Shown here: positions 7,559 to 16,700 of the stretch, piece by piece
How the letters are laid out: each line of letters opens with the position of its first letter
Position numbering within the stretch: position 1 is the stretch's first letter
From: Shinella sp. PSBB067
Lineage (GTDB): Bacteria; Pseudomonadota; Alphaproteobacteria; Rhizobiales; Rhizobiaceae
Direction of reading: 5' to 3'
NCBI RefSeq assembly: GCF_016839145.1
Contig: NZ_CP069303.1
Location: 1,240,001-1,304,000, forward strand
DNA length: 64,000 bases
The notes under the pieces: model-generated
Told to the model about the DNA's origin: nothing
What the model saw: only the letters and a program-made list of their open reading frames with translations
The model's database searches: none
Translations under genes and position numbers: made by a program

Positions 7559-7911
7559 CGTTCGGTTCCTCGTTGTTGATGCAAGGACCCTAGGACCCGG
7601 CCGATGAACGAAAACTGAATGAAACATTACAATGCTGTAATGAAAACAATCCGTTAGCATCTATGGCGATTTCAGGGCGACTGCCGTGACGGATGAAATC
7701 CGCGCGGGTTGACGAAGGCGCGGCGTGCCACATGCATCGGATCGGCAAGCGCCATCGGACCCGGCGAAACGGCCCGGCGCTTGCCTGAAGCGTCGGCAGG
7801 TGTTGCCCCTCATGGCGCTCCCGGTCGGGAATCGTTAGCCATACGGCCAGTGCTTTAGGAACAGATGAAATTCTCGGGAATTCGTCCTCGCACAGCGGAG
7901 GCCCGAGGAAG
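7559..7911. other. Intergenic region, 353 bp
   Basis: Divergent upstream region of the RcnB-like gene and the small gene at 7912. It holds one clear palindrome (7625-7642). No ORF with a ribosome site and no RNA-like structure was recognised in the rest. Confidence 0.6.
7625..7642. promoter_or_regulatory. 18-nt palindrome upstream of the RcnB-like gene
   Basis: CATTACA-ATGC-TGTAATG is a perfect inverted repeat with 7-nt arms, 67 nt before the RcnB-like start codon. It looks like a dimeric repressor or response-regulator operator; the regulator is unknown. Confidence 0.5.
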
Positions 7912-8169
7912 ATGAATCAACGGTTCGACGAACTCTATATCCGGCGCTGCGAGCACCAGCAGATCGTCGCCTTCTACAAGAAGCTCGTGGTGCAGATGTA
8001 CCGGAAGCTGAAGACCATGCAGGCGGGCGCCGATGGCGCGCAGCCACGAAAGGCCGATGAAACCACGGCCGGCGATGCGCCTGCCACCCATCCGCCGCTG
8101 CCGGAGCGAAAGCCGGCGTGCAACGTCGTCCGGGTCGACTTCAGCCGACGCCGCGGCGGTGAGACCTGA
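7912..8169 (+). CDS. Small hypothetical protein (85 aa)
   Basis: The N-terminal half is a likely helical segment (RFDELYIRRCEHQQIVAFYKKLVVQMYRK broken by charged residues). The second half is Pro/Ala-rich, ending VVRVDFSRRRGGET. GAGGAAG lies just before the ATG. There is no signal peptide and no known domain. It is an isolated gene upstream of the oppositely oriented tRNA-Cys. Probably real, function unknown. Confidence 0.55.
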   Translation: MNQRFDELYIRRCEHQQIVAFYKKLVVQMYRKLKTMQAGADGAQPRKADETTAGDAPATHPPLPERKPACNVVRVDFSRRRGGET

Positions 8170-8207
8170 GCAGTCAATTCAACGGCTTGGGGGGAATGAG
8201 AAAAGAG

Positions 8208-8281
8208 TGGAGGCCTCGCCCGGAATCGAACCGGGGTGCAAGGATTTGCAGTCCTCTGCGTAACCACTCCGCCACGAGGCC
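8208..8281 (-). tRNA. tRNA-Cys (anticodon GCA)
   Basis: A 74-nt cloverleaf on the minus strand: acceptor GGCCTCG pairs with CGAGGCC, the anticodon loop is CTGCAAA (GCA), the T loop is GGTTCGATTCC, and the discriminator and CCA are encoded. Confidence 0.96.
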
Positions 8282-8414
8282 GTCCGTTTGCTATAAAGCG
8301 AGTGGTGCCGGGCGTTTAGAACGAATTCAGAAAGGGTGCAAGAGGCATTCATGCCGAATGCCAAGCTTTTTTTGGCGGCGGCGGAAGGCGCGCCCGCAAG
8401 CGCGCCGTTCGAAC

Positions 8415-8843
8415 CTATTGGGCAGGCGCGCCTTCGAGGCCGACAAGCGCGATCTTGGCATAGCCGGCGCCGCGCAGCAGGTTCATGACGTCCATGACGC
8501 TGCCGTAGTCGACGGCCTTGTCCGCGCGCAGCAGGATGCGCGTATCCTTCTTGCCTTCCGTCACGACGTCGAGTTCCGGGCCGAAATTGTCGCGCGCGAT
8601 CTCGCCGTTGCCGATGGAGACGGTGAGGTCCTTCTTCAGCGTCATGAAGACCGGCTTGTCCTCGCGCGGCGCCGGCTGGGCGACGGAGGAGGGCAGGTCG
8701 ACATTGATGTCGACCGTCGCGAGCGGGGCGGCCACCATGAAGATGATGAGCAGCACCAGCATGACGTCGATGAACGGCGTCACATTGATTTCGCTGTTTT
8801 CCTCCAGGTCGTCGCCGCCGCCTTCCCTGATCTTGCTGGCCAT
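8415..8843 (-). CDS. exbD: TonB-system energiser ExbD
   Basis: A 142-residue inner-membrane protein with one N-terminal helix ([17 protein letters not shown]) containing the essential proton-path Asp of the ExbD/TolR family, in [10 protein letters not shown]. It is followed by a periplasmic domain. With ExbB it uses the proton gradient to drive TonB-dependent uptake of siderophores, heme or cobalamin. It lies 4 nt downstream of exbB, so the two are one operon. No tonB gene lies within the window. TolR is the alternative, but there is no tolA/B/pal context and the exbB partner carries a long exported N-terminus typical of alphaproteobacterial ExbB. Confidence 0.92.
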   Translation of the reverse strand: MASKIREGGGDDLEENSEINVTPFIDVMLVLLIIFMVAAPLATVDINVDLPSSVAQPAPREDKPVFMTLKKDLTVSIGNGEIARDNFGPELDVVTEGKKDTRILLRADKAVDYGSVMDVMNLLRGAGYAKIALVGLEGAPAQ

Positions 8844-8847
8844 GGCG

Positions 8848-9906
<1,059 letters not shown>

Positions 9907-10026
9907 GGCGTATTCCTCTTGCATGTCTCAATTCAAGTGAAGCCCGCGTAGACGGGGCAGTGCGGCCAGGCCGCCGGGACCTGAGTGCTCAATACGACAT
10001 TATGCATATGGCAGGCAATAATATGT

Positions 10027-10041
10027 TGAGTAAATTATTCA
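10027..10041. promoter_or_regulatory. exbB: Iron-responsive operator (RirA-type IRO box)
   Basis: TGA-GTAAATTAT-TCA matches the rhizobial IRO motif TGA-N9-TCA bound by RirA. It sits in an AT-rich stretch between divergent exbB and pcm, 120 nt before the preferred exbB start. RirA is inferred; its gene is not in the window. Confidence 0.6.
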
Positions 10042-10195
10042 TAATAACGGCGGGGATTTCAGGGCGCGGTTTTTGCGCGCAATCGCCCGCCGCCTATGGA
10101 CACCCGGCCCGAAACCGCACTAAGAGAATTGCCGACGCACCCGGCACCGCCCGGGCCTTTGCGCCGGTCTTCGCCGTTTTATCTAAGGGCCAGAG

Positions 10196-10849
10196 ATGAT
10201 TGACTACAAAGCAGCGCGCACGAAGATGGTGGATAACCAGATCCGCACGACGGATGTGACGTCGCGCGAGGTGCTCGACGCGTTCCTGACCGTGCCGCGG
10301 GAAGAATTCGTGCCCGCGGCCGCCCGGCCGCTCGCCTATATCGACAACGACGTGCAGATCGCCCCCGGCCGCTACCTCATGGAGCCGTCGCCGCTCGCCA
10401 AGCTGGTCCAGCTTGCCGAGATCGCCCCGGGCGACGTGGTGCTGGAGGTTGGCTGCGGCACCGGCTACGCCTCCGCGGTCCTTTCGAAGCTCGGCAGTTC
10501 GGTCGTCGCCCTTGAGAGCGACGCGGCGCTTGCCGCCACCGCGACGGAAACGCTCGCCCGCCTCGGCTACGACAATGTCGCCGTGGTGACAGGCGACCTC
10601 GAAGCCGGCTATGCGCCGGAAGCGCCGTATGACGTGATCTTCGTGCACGGCGCGGTCGAGGTCCTGCCGGGTGCGCTGTTCTCGCAACTGCGCGACGGCG
10701 GCCGCCTCGTCGTCGTCGAGGGATACGGCAACGCCTCGCAGGCGCGCCTCTACATCAAGGAAGGCGGCCGCGTTGCCGAGCGCAACGTCTTCAACACCGC
10801 CGTCAAGCCGCTGCCCGGCTTCCGCAAGGTGAAGGAATTCGTTTTCTGA
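10196..10849 (+). CDS. pcm: Protein-L-isoaspartate O-methyltransferase (first copy)
   Basis: A 217-residue SAM-dependent methyltransferase that starts repair of isoaspartyl residues in aged proteins. The SAM motif I is VLEVGCGTGYASAVL (residues about 82-96). The upstream MVDNQIRTTDVTS and FVPAAARPLAYIDNDVQI segments are the substrate-side motifs of the short rhizobial PimT/Pcm type. It lacks a signal peptide. A terminator follows at 10878. A second, different Pcm lies at 32058-32714 behind surE. In other Rhizobiaceae a tolC gene usually follows this copy; here popZ follows directly. Confidence 0.9.
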   Translation: MIDYKAARTKMVDNQIRTTDVTSREVLDAFLTVPREEFVPAAARPLAYIDNDVQIAPGRYLMEPSPLAKLVQLAEIAPGDVVLEVGCGTGYASAVLSKLGSSVVALESDAALAATATETLARLGYDNVAVVTGDLEAGYAPEAPYDVIFVHGAVEVLPGALFSQLRDGGRLVVVEGYGNASQARLYIKEGGRVAERNVFNTAVKPLPGFRKVKEFVF

Positions 10850-10877
10850 CGGTGCCCGGGCGTCGCTCCTGACCCGA

Positions 10878-10909
10878 AAGGCCCGCCCGCATATCGCGGC
10901 GGGCCTTTT
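10878..10909 (+). terminator. Rho-independent terminator after pcm
   Basis: Ten-bp arms AAGGCCCGCC / GGCGGGCCTT, with a loop that can pair further, are followed by TTTT. Confidence 0.85.
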
Positions 10910-11082
10910 CCGTCACGGGCACCCCGCTGGCCTTGCCCTTGGCAGGCCAAACAAATCTGTGCATCACTTATAACACATGATTCGCAGCGATTTAGTTCGC
11001 CGCCGAACTCGCCTAGGGTCTTCGGCACGTCCGGTACGCCTTCTGCGGCAGGCCATGGACGCCGCAGAGAACGGGGATAGAA

Positions 11083-11844
11083 ATGGCTCAGCCGAATGTA
11101 GCGCGTGAACCGTCCATGGATGAAATCCTGGCGTCCATCCGCAAGATCATCGAGAACAACGAAGCAGAGCCGGACCTGGCCGCGGACGCTGCGGACGACG
11201 AGGGCTTCGACATCACCACCGAGAGCCATTCCAGCCTTCTGGACCGTCCCGTCATGGCGCAAGAGTTCCATGCGGAGGAGCGTCGCTCTTCGGTCGTGCA
11301 GCCGCTGCCGCGCGCCGAGCCGGCGCAGGGCGCCCAGCCGGCCATGTCGCTGGCCGATGTCGCCGCCCGCGTCCGCGCCGCATCCGAGCGCCATGTCGCC
11401 GCGAACCGGGAGGCGGCCGAGCGCGAGCCGGTGGACATCGAGCCGGTGCAGGCCGTTCGCGAGGAGAGCCCGCTGGTGACGAGCCGCATGGCGGCCGGGG
11501 CGGGACGCCTTTCGCCTGCGCCCGTCGAGCGGATCGAACCGGTCGCCGAGGCGTTCCAGCTCGCCGAGCCCGTGAGGGCCTCGGATGCCCGCGCCCCCGC
11601 GGAGACGATCGGCGGCCGCGACATCGCCGCGATTGTATCGCCTGCGGTCGGCGAGCGGGTCGCCCAGTCCTTCGGCGCGCTGGCCGAGGCGCTCGATTCC
11701 GGCCCGCGCCGTTCCTTCGACGAGATCGCCGAGGACATGCTGCGCCCGATGCTGCAGGAATGGCTCGACGACAACCTGCCGACGCTGGTGGAACGGCTGG
11801 TGCGCGAGGAGATCGAGCGTGTGGCGCGCGGCCCGCGCCGCTGA
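11083..11844 (+). CDS. popZ: PopZ-family pole-organising protein (DUF2497)
   Basis: A 253-residue, Ala/Glu/Pro-rich, mostly disordered protein. The N-terminal REPSMDEILASIRKIIENNE helix (residues 8-27) and the C-terminal segment DEIAEDMLRPMLQEWLDDNLP...VERLVREEIERVARG are the two conserved blocks of PopZ. The N-terminal helix is the partner-binding site and the C-terminal helices oligomerise into the polar network that anchors centromere-ParB and cell-cycle factors. It lies just upstream of valS, a known alphaproteobacterial arrangement. The long acidic linker (about residues 30-185) is typical. A terminator follows. Confidence 0.9.
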   Translation: MAQPNVAREPSMDEILASIRKIIENNEAEPDLAADAADDEGFDITTESHSSLLDRPVMAQEFHAEERRSSVVQPLPRAEPAQGAQPAMSLADVAARVRAASERHVAANREAAEREPVDIEPVQAVREESPLVTSRMAAGAGRLSPAPVERIEPVAEAFQLAEPVRASDARAPAETIGGRDIAAIVSPAVGERVAQSFGALAEALDSGPRRSFDEIAEDMLRPMLQEWLDDNLPTLVERLVREEIERVARGPRR

Positions 11845-11877
11845 CCTTTCCGCCGGTTCCCGAAAAAACAGCAGTAG

Positions 11878-11908
11878 AGCCGCGCCGGATGCCCCGGCGC
11901 GGCTTTTC
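11878..11908 (+). terminator. Rho-independent terminator after popZ
   Basis: AGCCGCGCCGG and CCGGCGCGGCT form an 11-bp stem with a short loop, followed by TTTCTT, about 75 nt before valS. Confidence 0.85.
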
Positions 11909-11981
11909 TTCTGATATGTTGACTCCATCCCGGCCATCCGGTTTACAAAACCCCACGACAAACAGCAGGCCATGCACGAAA

Positions 11982-14822
11982 ATGCTTGAAAAGAACTATG
12001 ATTCCGCAGCGGTCGAGCCGCGAATTGCCAAGACGTGGGAAGATGCGGACGCCTTCCGCGCAGGCGAGGGCGCAAAGCCCGGCGCCGAGACCTTCACGAT
12101 CGTCATCCCGCCACCGAACGTGACGGGCTCGCTGCATATGGGCCACGCGCTCAACAACACGCTGCAGGACATCATGGTCCGCTTCGAGCGCATGCGCGGC
12201 AAGGACGTGCTGTGGCAGCCGGGCATGGACCATGCCGGCATCGCGACCCAGATGGTCGTCGAGCGCAAGCTGATGGAAACCCAGCAGCACCGCCGCCAGA
12301 TGGGCCGCGAGGCCTTCGTGGAGAAGGTCTGGGAGTGGAAGGCGGAATCGGGCGGCCTGATCTTCAACCAGTTGAAGCGCCTCGGCGCGTCCTGCGACTG
12401 GTCGCGCGAGCGCTTCACCATGGACGAGGGGCTTTCCGAAGCCGTTCGCGAGGTGTTCGTCTCGCTCTACAAGGAAGGCCTGATCTACAAGGACAAGCGC
12501 CTCGTCAACTGGGATCCCAAGCTGCTGACGGCGATCTCCGACCTCGAGGTCGAGCAGGTCGAGGTCAACGGCAATCTCTGGCACCTGCGCTATCCGCTGG
12601 AGCCGGGCGTCACCTACCAGCATCCCGTTGCCTTCGACGAGGACGGCAAGCCGACGGAATTCGAGACGCGCGACTATCTGGTCGTCGCGACGACCCGCCC
12701 CGAGACGATGCTCGGCGACACCGGCATTGCCGTGAACCCCGAGGACGAACGCTACAAGTCCATCGTCGGCAAGCATGTCATCCTGCCGATCGTCGGCCGC
12801 AAGATCCCGATCGTCGCAGACGAATACCCGGATCCGACCGCCGGCACGGGCGCCGTCAAGATGACGCCGGCGCACGACTTCAACGACTTCGACGTCGGCA
12901 AGCGCCACGATCTGCGCCAGGTCAACGTGCTGACGGTCGACGGCAGGATAACCATCAAGGAGAACGAGGACTTCCTGGAAGGCCTCGACAATCCCGCCGC
13001 GCTGCACGGCGCCTGGGACGAACTGGAAGGCAAGGACCGCTTCGAGGCGCGCAGGATCATCGTCTCCATCTTCGAGGAGGCCGGCCTGCTCGACAGGATC
13101 GAGCCGCACAAGCACATGGTCCCCCATGGCGATCGCGGCGGCGTGCCGATCGAGCCGCGCCTGACCGAGCAGTGGTATGTCGACGCCAAAACGCTCGCCC
13201 AGCCGGCGATCGCCTCCGTGCGCGAGGGCCGAACCAAATTCGTGCCGAAGAACTGGGAAAAGACCTATTTCGAGTGGATGGAGAACATCCAGCCGTGGTG
13301 CGTCTCCCGCCAGCTCTGGTGGGGACACCAGATCCCGGCCTGGTACGGCCCGGACGGCCAGGTCTTCGTCGAGAAGACCGAGGAGGAGGCGCTGCACGCC
13401 GCCATCCAGCACTACATCGCCCATGAAGGCCCGTGGAAAGCCTGGGTCGAGGAGAAGATCGAGAACTTCGCGCCGGGCGAGATCCTGACGCGCGACGAGG
13501 ACGTGCTCGACACCTGGTTCTCCTCCGCGCTGTGGCCCTTCTCCACGCTCGGCTGGCCGGAACAGACGAAGGAACTGGAGAAGTATTACCAGACCGACGT
13601 GCTGGTCACCGGCTTCGACATCATCTTCTTCTGGGTCGCCCGCATGATGATGATGGGCCTGCACTTCATGAAGGACGAGTCCGGCAATCCCGTCGAGCCC
13701 TTCCACACCGTCTATGTCCATGCGCTGGTGCGCGACAAGAACGGGCAGAAGATGTCGAAGTCGAAGGGCAACGTCATCGACCCGCTCGACCTGATCGACG
13801 AATACGGTGCGGACGCGCTGCGCTTCACGCTGGCGATCATGGCGGCGCAGGGCCGCGACGTGAAGCTCGACCCGGCCCGCATCGCCGGCTACCGCAACTT
13901 CGGCACCAAGCTTTGGAACGCCACGCGCTTTGCCGAGATGAACGGCGTCAAGAGCGATCCGAAATTCGTGCCGGAGACCGCCTCGCTGACGATCAACCGC
14001 TGGATCCTGACGGAGCTTGCCCGCACGGCGCGCGACGTCACGGAGGCGATCGAGACCTACCGCTTCAACGATGCGGCAGGCTCCCTCTACCGCTTTATCT
14101 GGAACCAGTTCTGCGACTGGCACCTGGAATTGCTGAAGCCCGTCTTCAGCGGCGAGGACGAGGCCGCCAAGGCGGAATCGCAGGCCTGCGCCGCCTACGT
14201 GCTGGAGGAGACCTACAAGCTCCTCCACCCGTTCATGCCCTTCATGACGGAAGAGCTCTGGGCGCACACGGCGGGCGAGGGCGTAACGCGCGACAGCCTT
14301 ATCTGCCACGCGGAATGGCCGACGCCGGCCTACGGCGACGATGCGGCCGCCGACGAGATCAACTGGCTGGTCGATCTCGTTTCCGGCATCCGCTCGGTGC
14401 GCGCCGAGATGAACGTGCCGCCGGGCGCGACCGCTCCGCTTGTCGTGGTGGGCGCCAACGCCCTCACGCAGAAGCGGCTCGTCACGCACGACCAGGCCAT
14501 CCGCCGGCTTGCCCGCGTGGAGGACATCCGCCTTGCGGACGCGGCCCCGAAGGGGGCGGCGCAGATCGTCGTCGGCGAGGCGACGGCCTGCCTGCCGCTC
14601 GGCAGCCTGATCGATCTTGCGGCCGAGAAGGCGCGCCTGGAAAAGGCGATCGACAAGGCGAGGGCGGAAGCGGCCCGCATCGAGGGCAAGCTGTCGAACG
14701 AGAAGTTCGTCGCCAATGCCAAGCCGGAGGTCGTGGAGGCCGAGCGCGAGCGTGCCGCCGAACTGGAGCAGCAGCTCGCAAGCCTCTCCGTCGCGCTTGC
14801 CCGCGTCAGCGAAGCCGGCTGA
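11982..14822 (+). CDS. valS: Valyl-tRNA synthetase
   Basis: A 946-residue class Ia synthetase that charges tRNA(Val). The HIGH-type motif is PPPNVTGSLHMGH (about residues 39-51) and the KMSKS motif is GQKMSKSKGN. The CP1 editing domain contains TTRPETMLGD and GTGAVKMTPAHD. The C-terminal tRNA-binding coiled coil (EKARLEKAIDKARAEAARIEG) closes the protein. The length equals that of the bacterial family. The start MLEKNYDSAAVEPRI is the standard N-terminus; an open upstream extension into the popZ terminator is not coding. It lies between popZ and a FadL-type gene, with its own terminator. Confidence 0.97.
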   Translation: MLEKNYDSAAVEPRIAKTWEDADAFRAGEGAKPGAETFTIVIPPPNVTGSLHMGHALNNTLQDIMVRFERMRGKDVLWQPGMDHAGIATQMVVERKLMETQQHRRQMGREAFVEKVWEWKAESGGLIFNQLKRLGASCDWSRERFTMDEGLSEAVREVFVSLYKEGLIYKDKRLVNWDPKLLTAISDLEVEQVEVNGNLWHLRYPLEPGVTYQHPVAFDEDGKPTEFETRDYLVVATTRPETMLGDTGIAVNPEDERYKSIVGKHVILPIVGRKIPIVADEYPDPTAGTGAVKMTPAHDFNDFDVGKRHDLRQVNVLTVDGRITIKENEDFLEGLDNPAALHGAWDELEGKDRFEARRIIVSIFEEAGLLDRIEPHKHMVPHGDRGGVPIEPRLTEQWYVDAKTLAQPAIASVREGRTKFVPKNWEKTYFEWMENIQPWCVSRQLWWGHQIPAWYGPDGQVFVEKTEEEALHAAIQHYIAHEGPWKAWVEEKIENFAPGEILTRDEDVLDTWFSSALWPFSTLGWPEQTKELEKYYQTDVLVTGFDIIFFWVARMMMMGLHFMKDESGNPVEPFHTVYVHALVRDKNGQKMSKSKGNVIDPLDLIDEYGADALRFTLAIMAAQGRDVKLDPARIAGYRNFGTKLWNATRFAEMNGVKSDPKFVPETASLTINRWILTELARTARDVTEAIETYRFNDAAGSLYRFIWNQFCDWHLELLKPVFSGEDEAAKAESQACAAYVLEETYKLLHPFMPFMTEELWAHTAGEGVTRDSLICHAEWPTPAYGDDAAADEINWLVDLVSGIRSVRAEMNVPPGATAPLVVVGANALTQKRLVTHDQAIRRLARVEDIRLADAAPKGAAQIVVGEATACLPLGSLIDLAAEKARLEKAIDKARAEAARIEGKLSNEKFVANAKPEVVEAERERAAELEQQLASLSVALARVSEAG

Positions 14823-14852
14823 TTCTGCCACCGCAATCGTTGCAGGAACCGC

Positions 14853-14884
14853 AAAACCGCGCCGGAAGCCCCGGCGCGGTTTTG
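14853..14884 (+). terminator. Rho-independent terminator after valS
   Basis: AAAACCGCGCCGG and CCGGCGCGGTTTT form a 13-bp perfect stem with a 5-nt loop. It begins 31 nt after the valS stop. Confidence 0.9.
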
Positions 14885-15166
14885 TATTCAAGGCCCGGGT
14901 CGCAAAAATCCGGCTGTGTCCCAAATGTGACACGGCCCCACCCAGTTGAAATGGCGATCTATATTTTAGAGAATTTTAAGGAGTGTTTGGAAGATTATTT
15001 CGTACGTCTCGAATGCTGAGGGGCTTCAGAAAAAACTTACGTAATCTTGCGAACCGCACGCAGGATTCCCTGATGAGAAGTGGGGTTTGCCAAGCCGGTG
15101 CTCCTCTTCGATAGTCGGCCTCGGAATAGGCGGTGGAGGCCGCTCAGTGATATTGGGGGAGTATGA
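14885..15166. other. Upstream region of the FadL-like gene
   Basis: With the preceding terminator, about 340 nt between valS and the porin gene hold no supported gene. A 22-codon frame at 14951-15019 lacks family support. The region is AT-richer than the surroundings and presumably carries the porin promoter; no operator was recognised. Confidence 0.5.
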
Positions 15167-16336
15167 ATGATCAACACGATCTTCAAGCATGGAATTCTGA
15201 CGGCAGCGGCGCTGGCAGCGCTCGCAAGCGCCGCTCATGCAGGTGGCTTTAGTCGCGGCGAAGCTGATACGGAAATTCTGTATGAAGACGGCGCCGCCGC
15301 ATTCCGTGCAAAGGCAACCTTTGTGGCGCCTCAGCGTGGATACGATACAATCAACGGAGCTACCGCCACCGACGGCGACTACACGAATAACTATTTCGTT
15401 CCCAGTTTAGCCGGCAAGGCTCGGATTACGGACAACTTCTCGTGTGCCGGGACCTATACGCAACCATTCGGCGCATCTTCAAGTTATGGTCCGCAAGCGC
15501 GCTTAGCTGATCAGGCGACATCATCCATTCAAAATCACACAATCGAAGCCGAATTCACGACGAATGAATACGGGCTCACCTGTGCAGCCAACTTCGATCT
15601 CGAAAAGGGCCGCTTCTATATTCTCGGTGGTGTCTTCCTCCAGTCTTTTGACTATGAGGAAGTGACACGTATGGGCACGCTACGTCTCAAGGACGAAAGC
15701 GAGCTCGGCTATCGTGTGGGCGCCGCCTATTCGATTCCCGAAATCGCGCTACGCGCCGAAGTTATGTATCGTTCGCAAGTGGATCACAAAGGAGACGGCA
15801 GCTTCACGCTCAGCCCGACAGGTTCCGTTGCGTTGCCTGGTGGTTTGCCGCCGGGCTACCAGCTCCCGGCGGTTGGTGCCGGCAGCTTGCCGCAATCTCT
15901 CAGGTTCAACATGCAAACCGGCATTGCTCCCGGTTGGCTGGCATTCGGTTCCGTAAAGTGGACCGATTGGAGCGTTTTGCCGACGCTGAATTACACCATT
16001 ACGGGTCTTGGTGATCTTCAGAAGAATTTCCGTTTCCGTGACGGCTGGACCATCATGGGCGGTGTCGGACACTCGTTCACGGACGATATTTCCGGCGCGG
16101 TGAGCCTGACCTGGGACCGAGGTGTCGGCACAGGAGCGGATATCATGACCGACACCTGGACCGTCGGTCTCGGCACGGCGATCAAAACAGGGCCCGGCGA
16201 ACTTCGCATCGGTGGCGCAGTCAGCTATCTGACGTCCGGCTCGCAGACGCAGCGTGCTGATCTAGCAGACTTCAATGCGACTGTCGGTGGTGACTTTGCA
16301 TACGGTGCGAACGTGTCGTACCTCGTCAAATTCTGA
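15167..16336 (+). CDS. OmpP1/FadL-family outer-membrane porin
   Basis: A 389-residue outer-membrane protein that probably takes up long-chain fatty acids or other hydrophobic compounds. The signal peptide is residues 1-25 (ending AHA), followed by GGFSRGEADTEIL at the place of the plugging N-terminus. The body alternates short amphipathic strands and the chain ends with an aromatic residue (VSYLVKF), as expected for an outer-membrane barrel. The gene stands out: it uses TTA and other AT-ending codons that are rare in its neighbours, with visibly lower GC, so acquisition by transfer is possible. It lies between valS and exoR with its own terminator. Confidence 0.85.
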   Translation: MINTIFKHGILTAAALAALASAAHAGGFSRGEADTEILYEDGAAAFRAKATFVAPQRGYDTINGATATDGDYTNNYFVPSLAGKARITDNFSCAGTYTQPFGASSSYGPQARLADQATSSIQNHTIEAEFTTNEYGLTCAANFDLEKGRFYILGGVFLQSFDYEEVTRMGTLRLKDESELGYRVGAAYSIPEIALRAEVMYRSQVDHKGDGSFTLSPTGSVALPGGLPPGYQLPAVGAGSLPQSLRFNMQTGIAPGWLAFGSVKWTDWSVLPTLNYTITGLGDLQKNFRFRDGWTIMGGVGHSFTDDISGAVSLTWDRGVGTGADIMTDTWTVGLGTAIKTGPGELRIGGAVSYLTSGSQTQRADLADFNATVGGDFAYGANVSYLVKF

Positions 16337-16363
16337 TCGGCTAACTTTTATTGGTCAGCAATC

Positions 16364-16392
16364 GGGCCTGGCGCCATAGCCGGGCCCTTTTT
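16364..16392 (+). terminator. Rho-independent terminator after the FadL-like gene
   Basis: GGGCCTGGC and GCCGGGCCC form a 9-bp stem (one G-U) followed by TTTTT. Confidence 0.85.
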
Positions 16393-16700
16393 CTTGGTTA
16401 ACGTTTGGTTGCTCCGAAGCGCCGGAAACGGGTAGTCCTGTGCGGCTCTGAAAATATGTGACGGAATCGCAACACATTTTTTTCCAGAGTTTGCTACACC
16501 CATTGGGAAGCGACGAAATGTCCATTTCCCGCCACAAACGGGGCGCAGCGATAGGGGCATGTAGACGCGTGGAACCGCGCCCAAGGGAAACGATGAGCCA
16601 GCCGATGTCATTGTCGCCGGAAATGCCGGAAACCTGCACGAAGCCCGTGCATGTCCGGTTCGGCACAGGCAGGAAGCCTTGGCGCGGAATTGTAAAAGTG
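16393..16700. other. Leader region of exoR
   Basis: About 310 nt upstream of exoR. The exoR frame stays open back to 16458, but the extra residues lack family similarity and a signal peptide could not follow them. A TTAA half site occurs at the left end. No other element was recognised. Confidence 0.5.

Noticed and set aside
11943..14933. Open frame of 996 codons antisense to valS
   Set aside because: Mirror of a well-supported synthetase gene; no domain or ribosome site.
14951..15019. 22-codon frame upstream of the FadL-like gene
   Set aside because: Low-similarity short frame; not enough to call a gene.
16458..16700. N-terminal extension of exoR
   Set aside because: 81 extra codons with no family similarity would hide the signal peptide; the known length fits a start at 16701.
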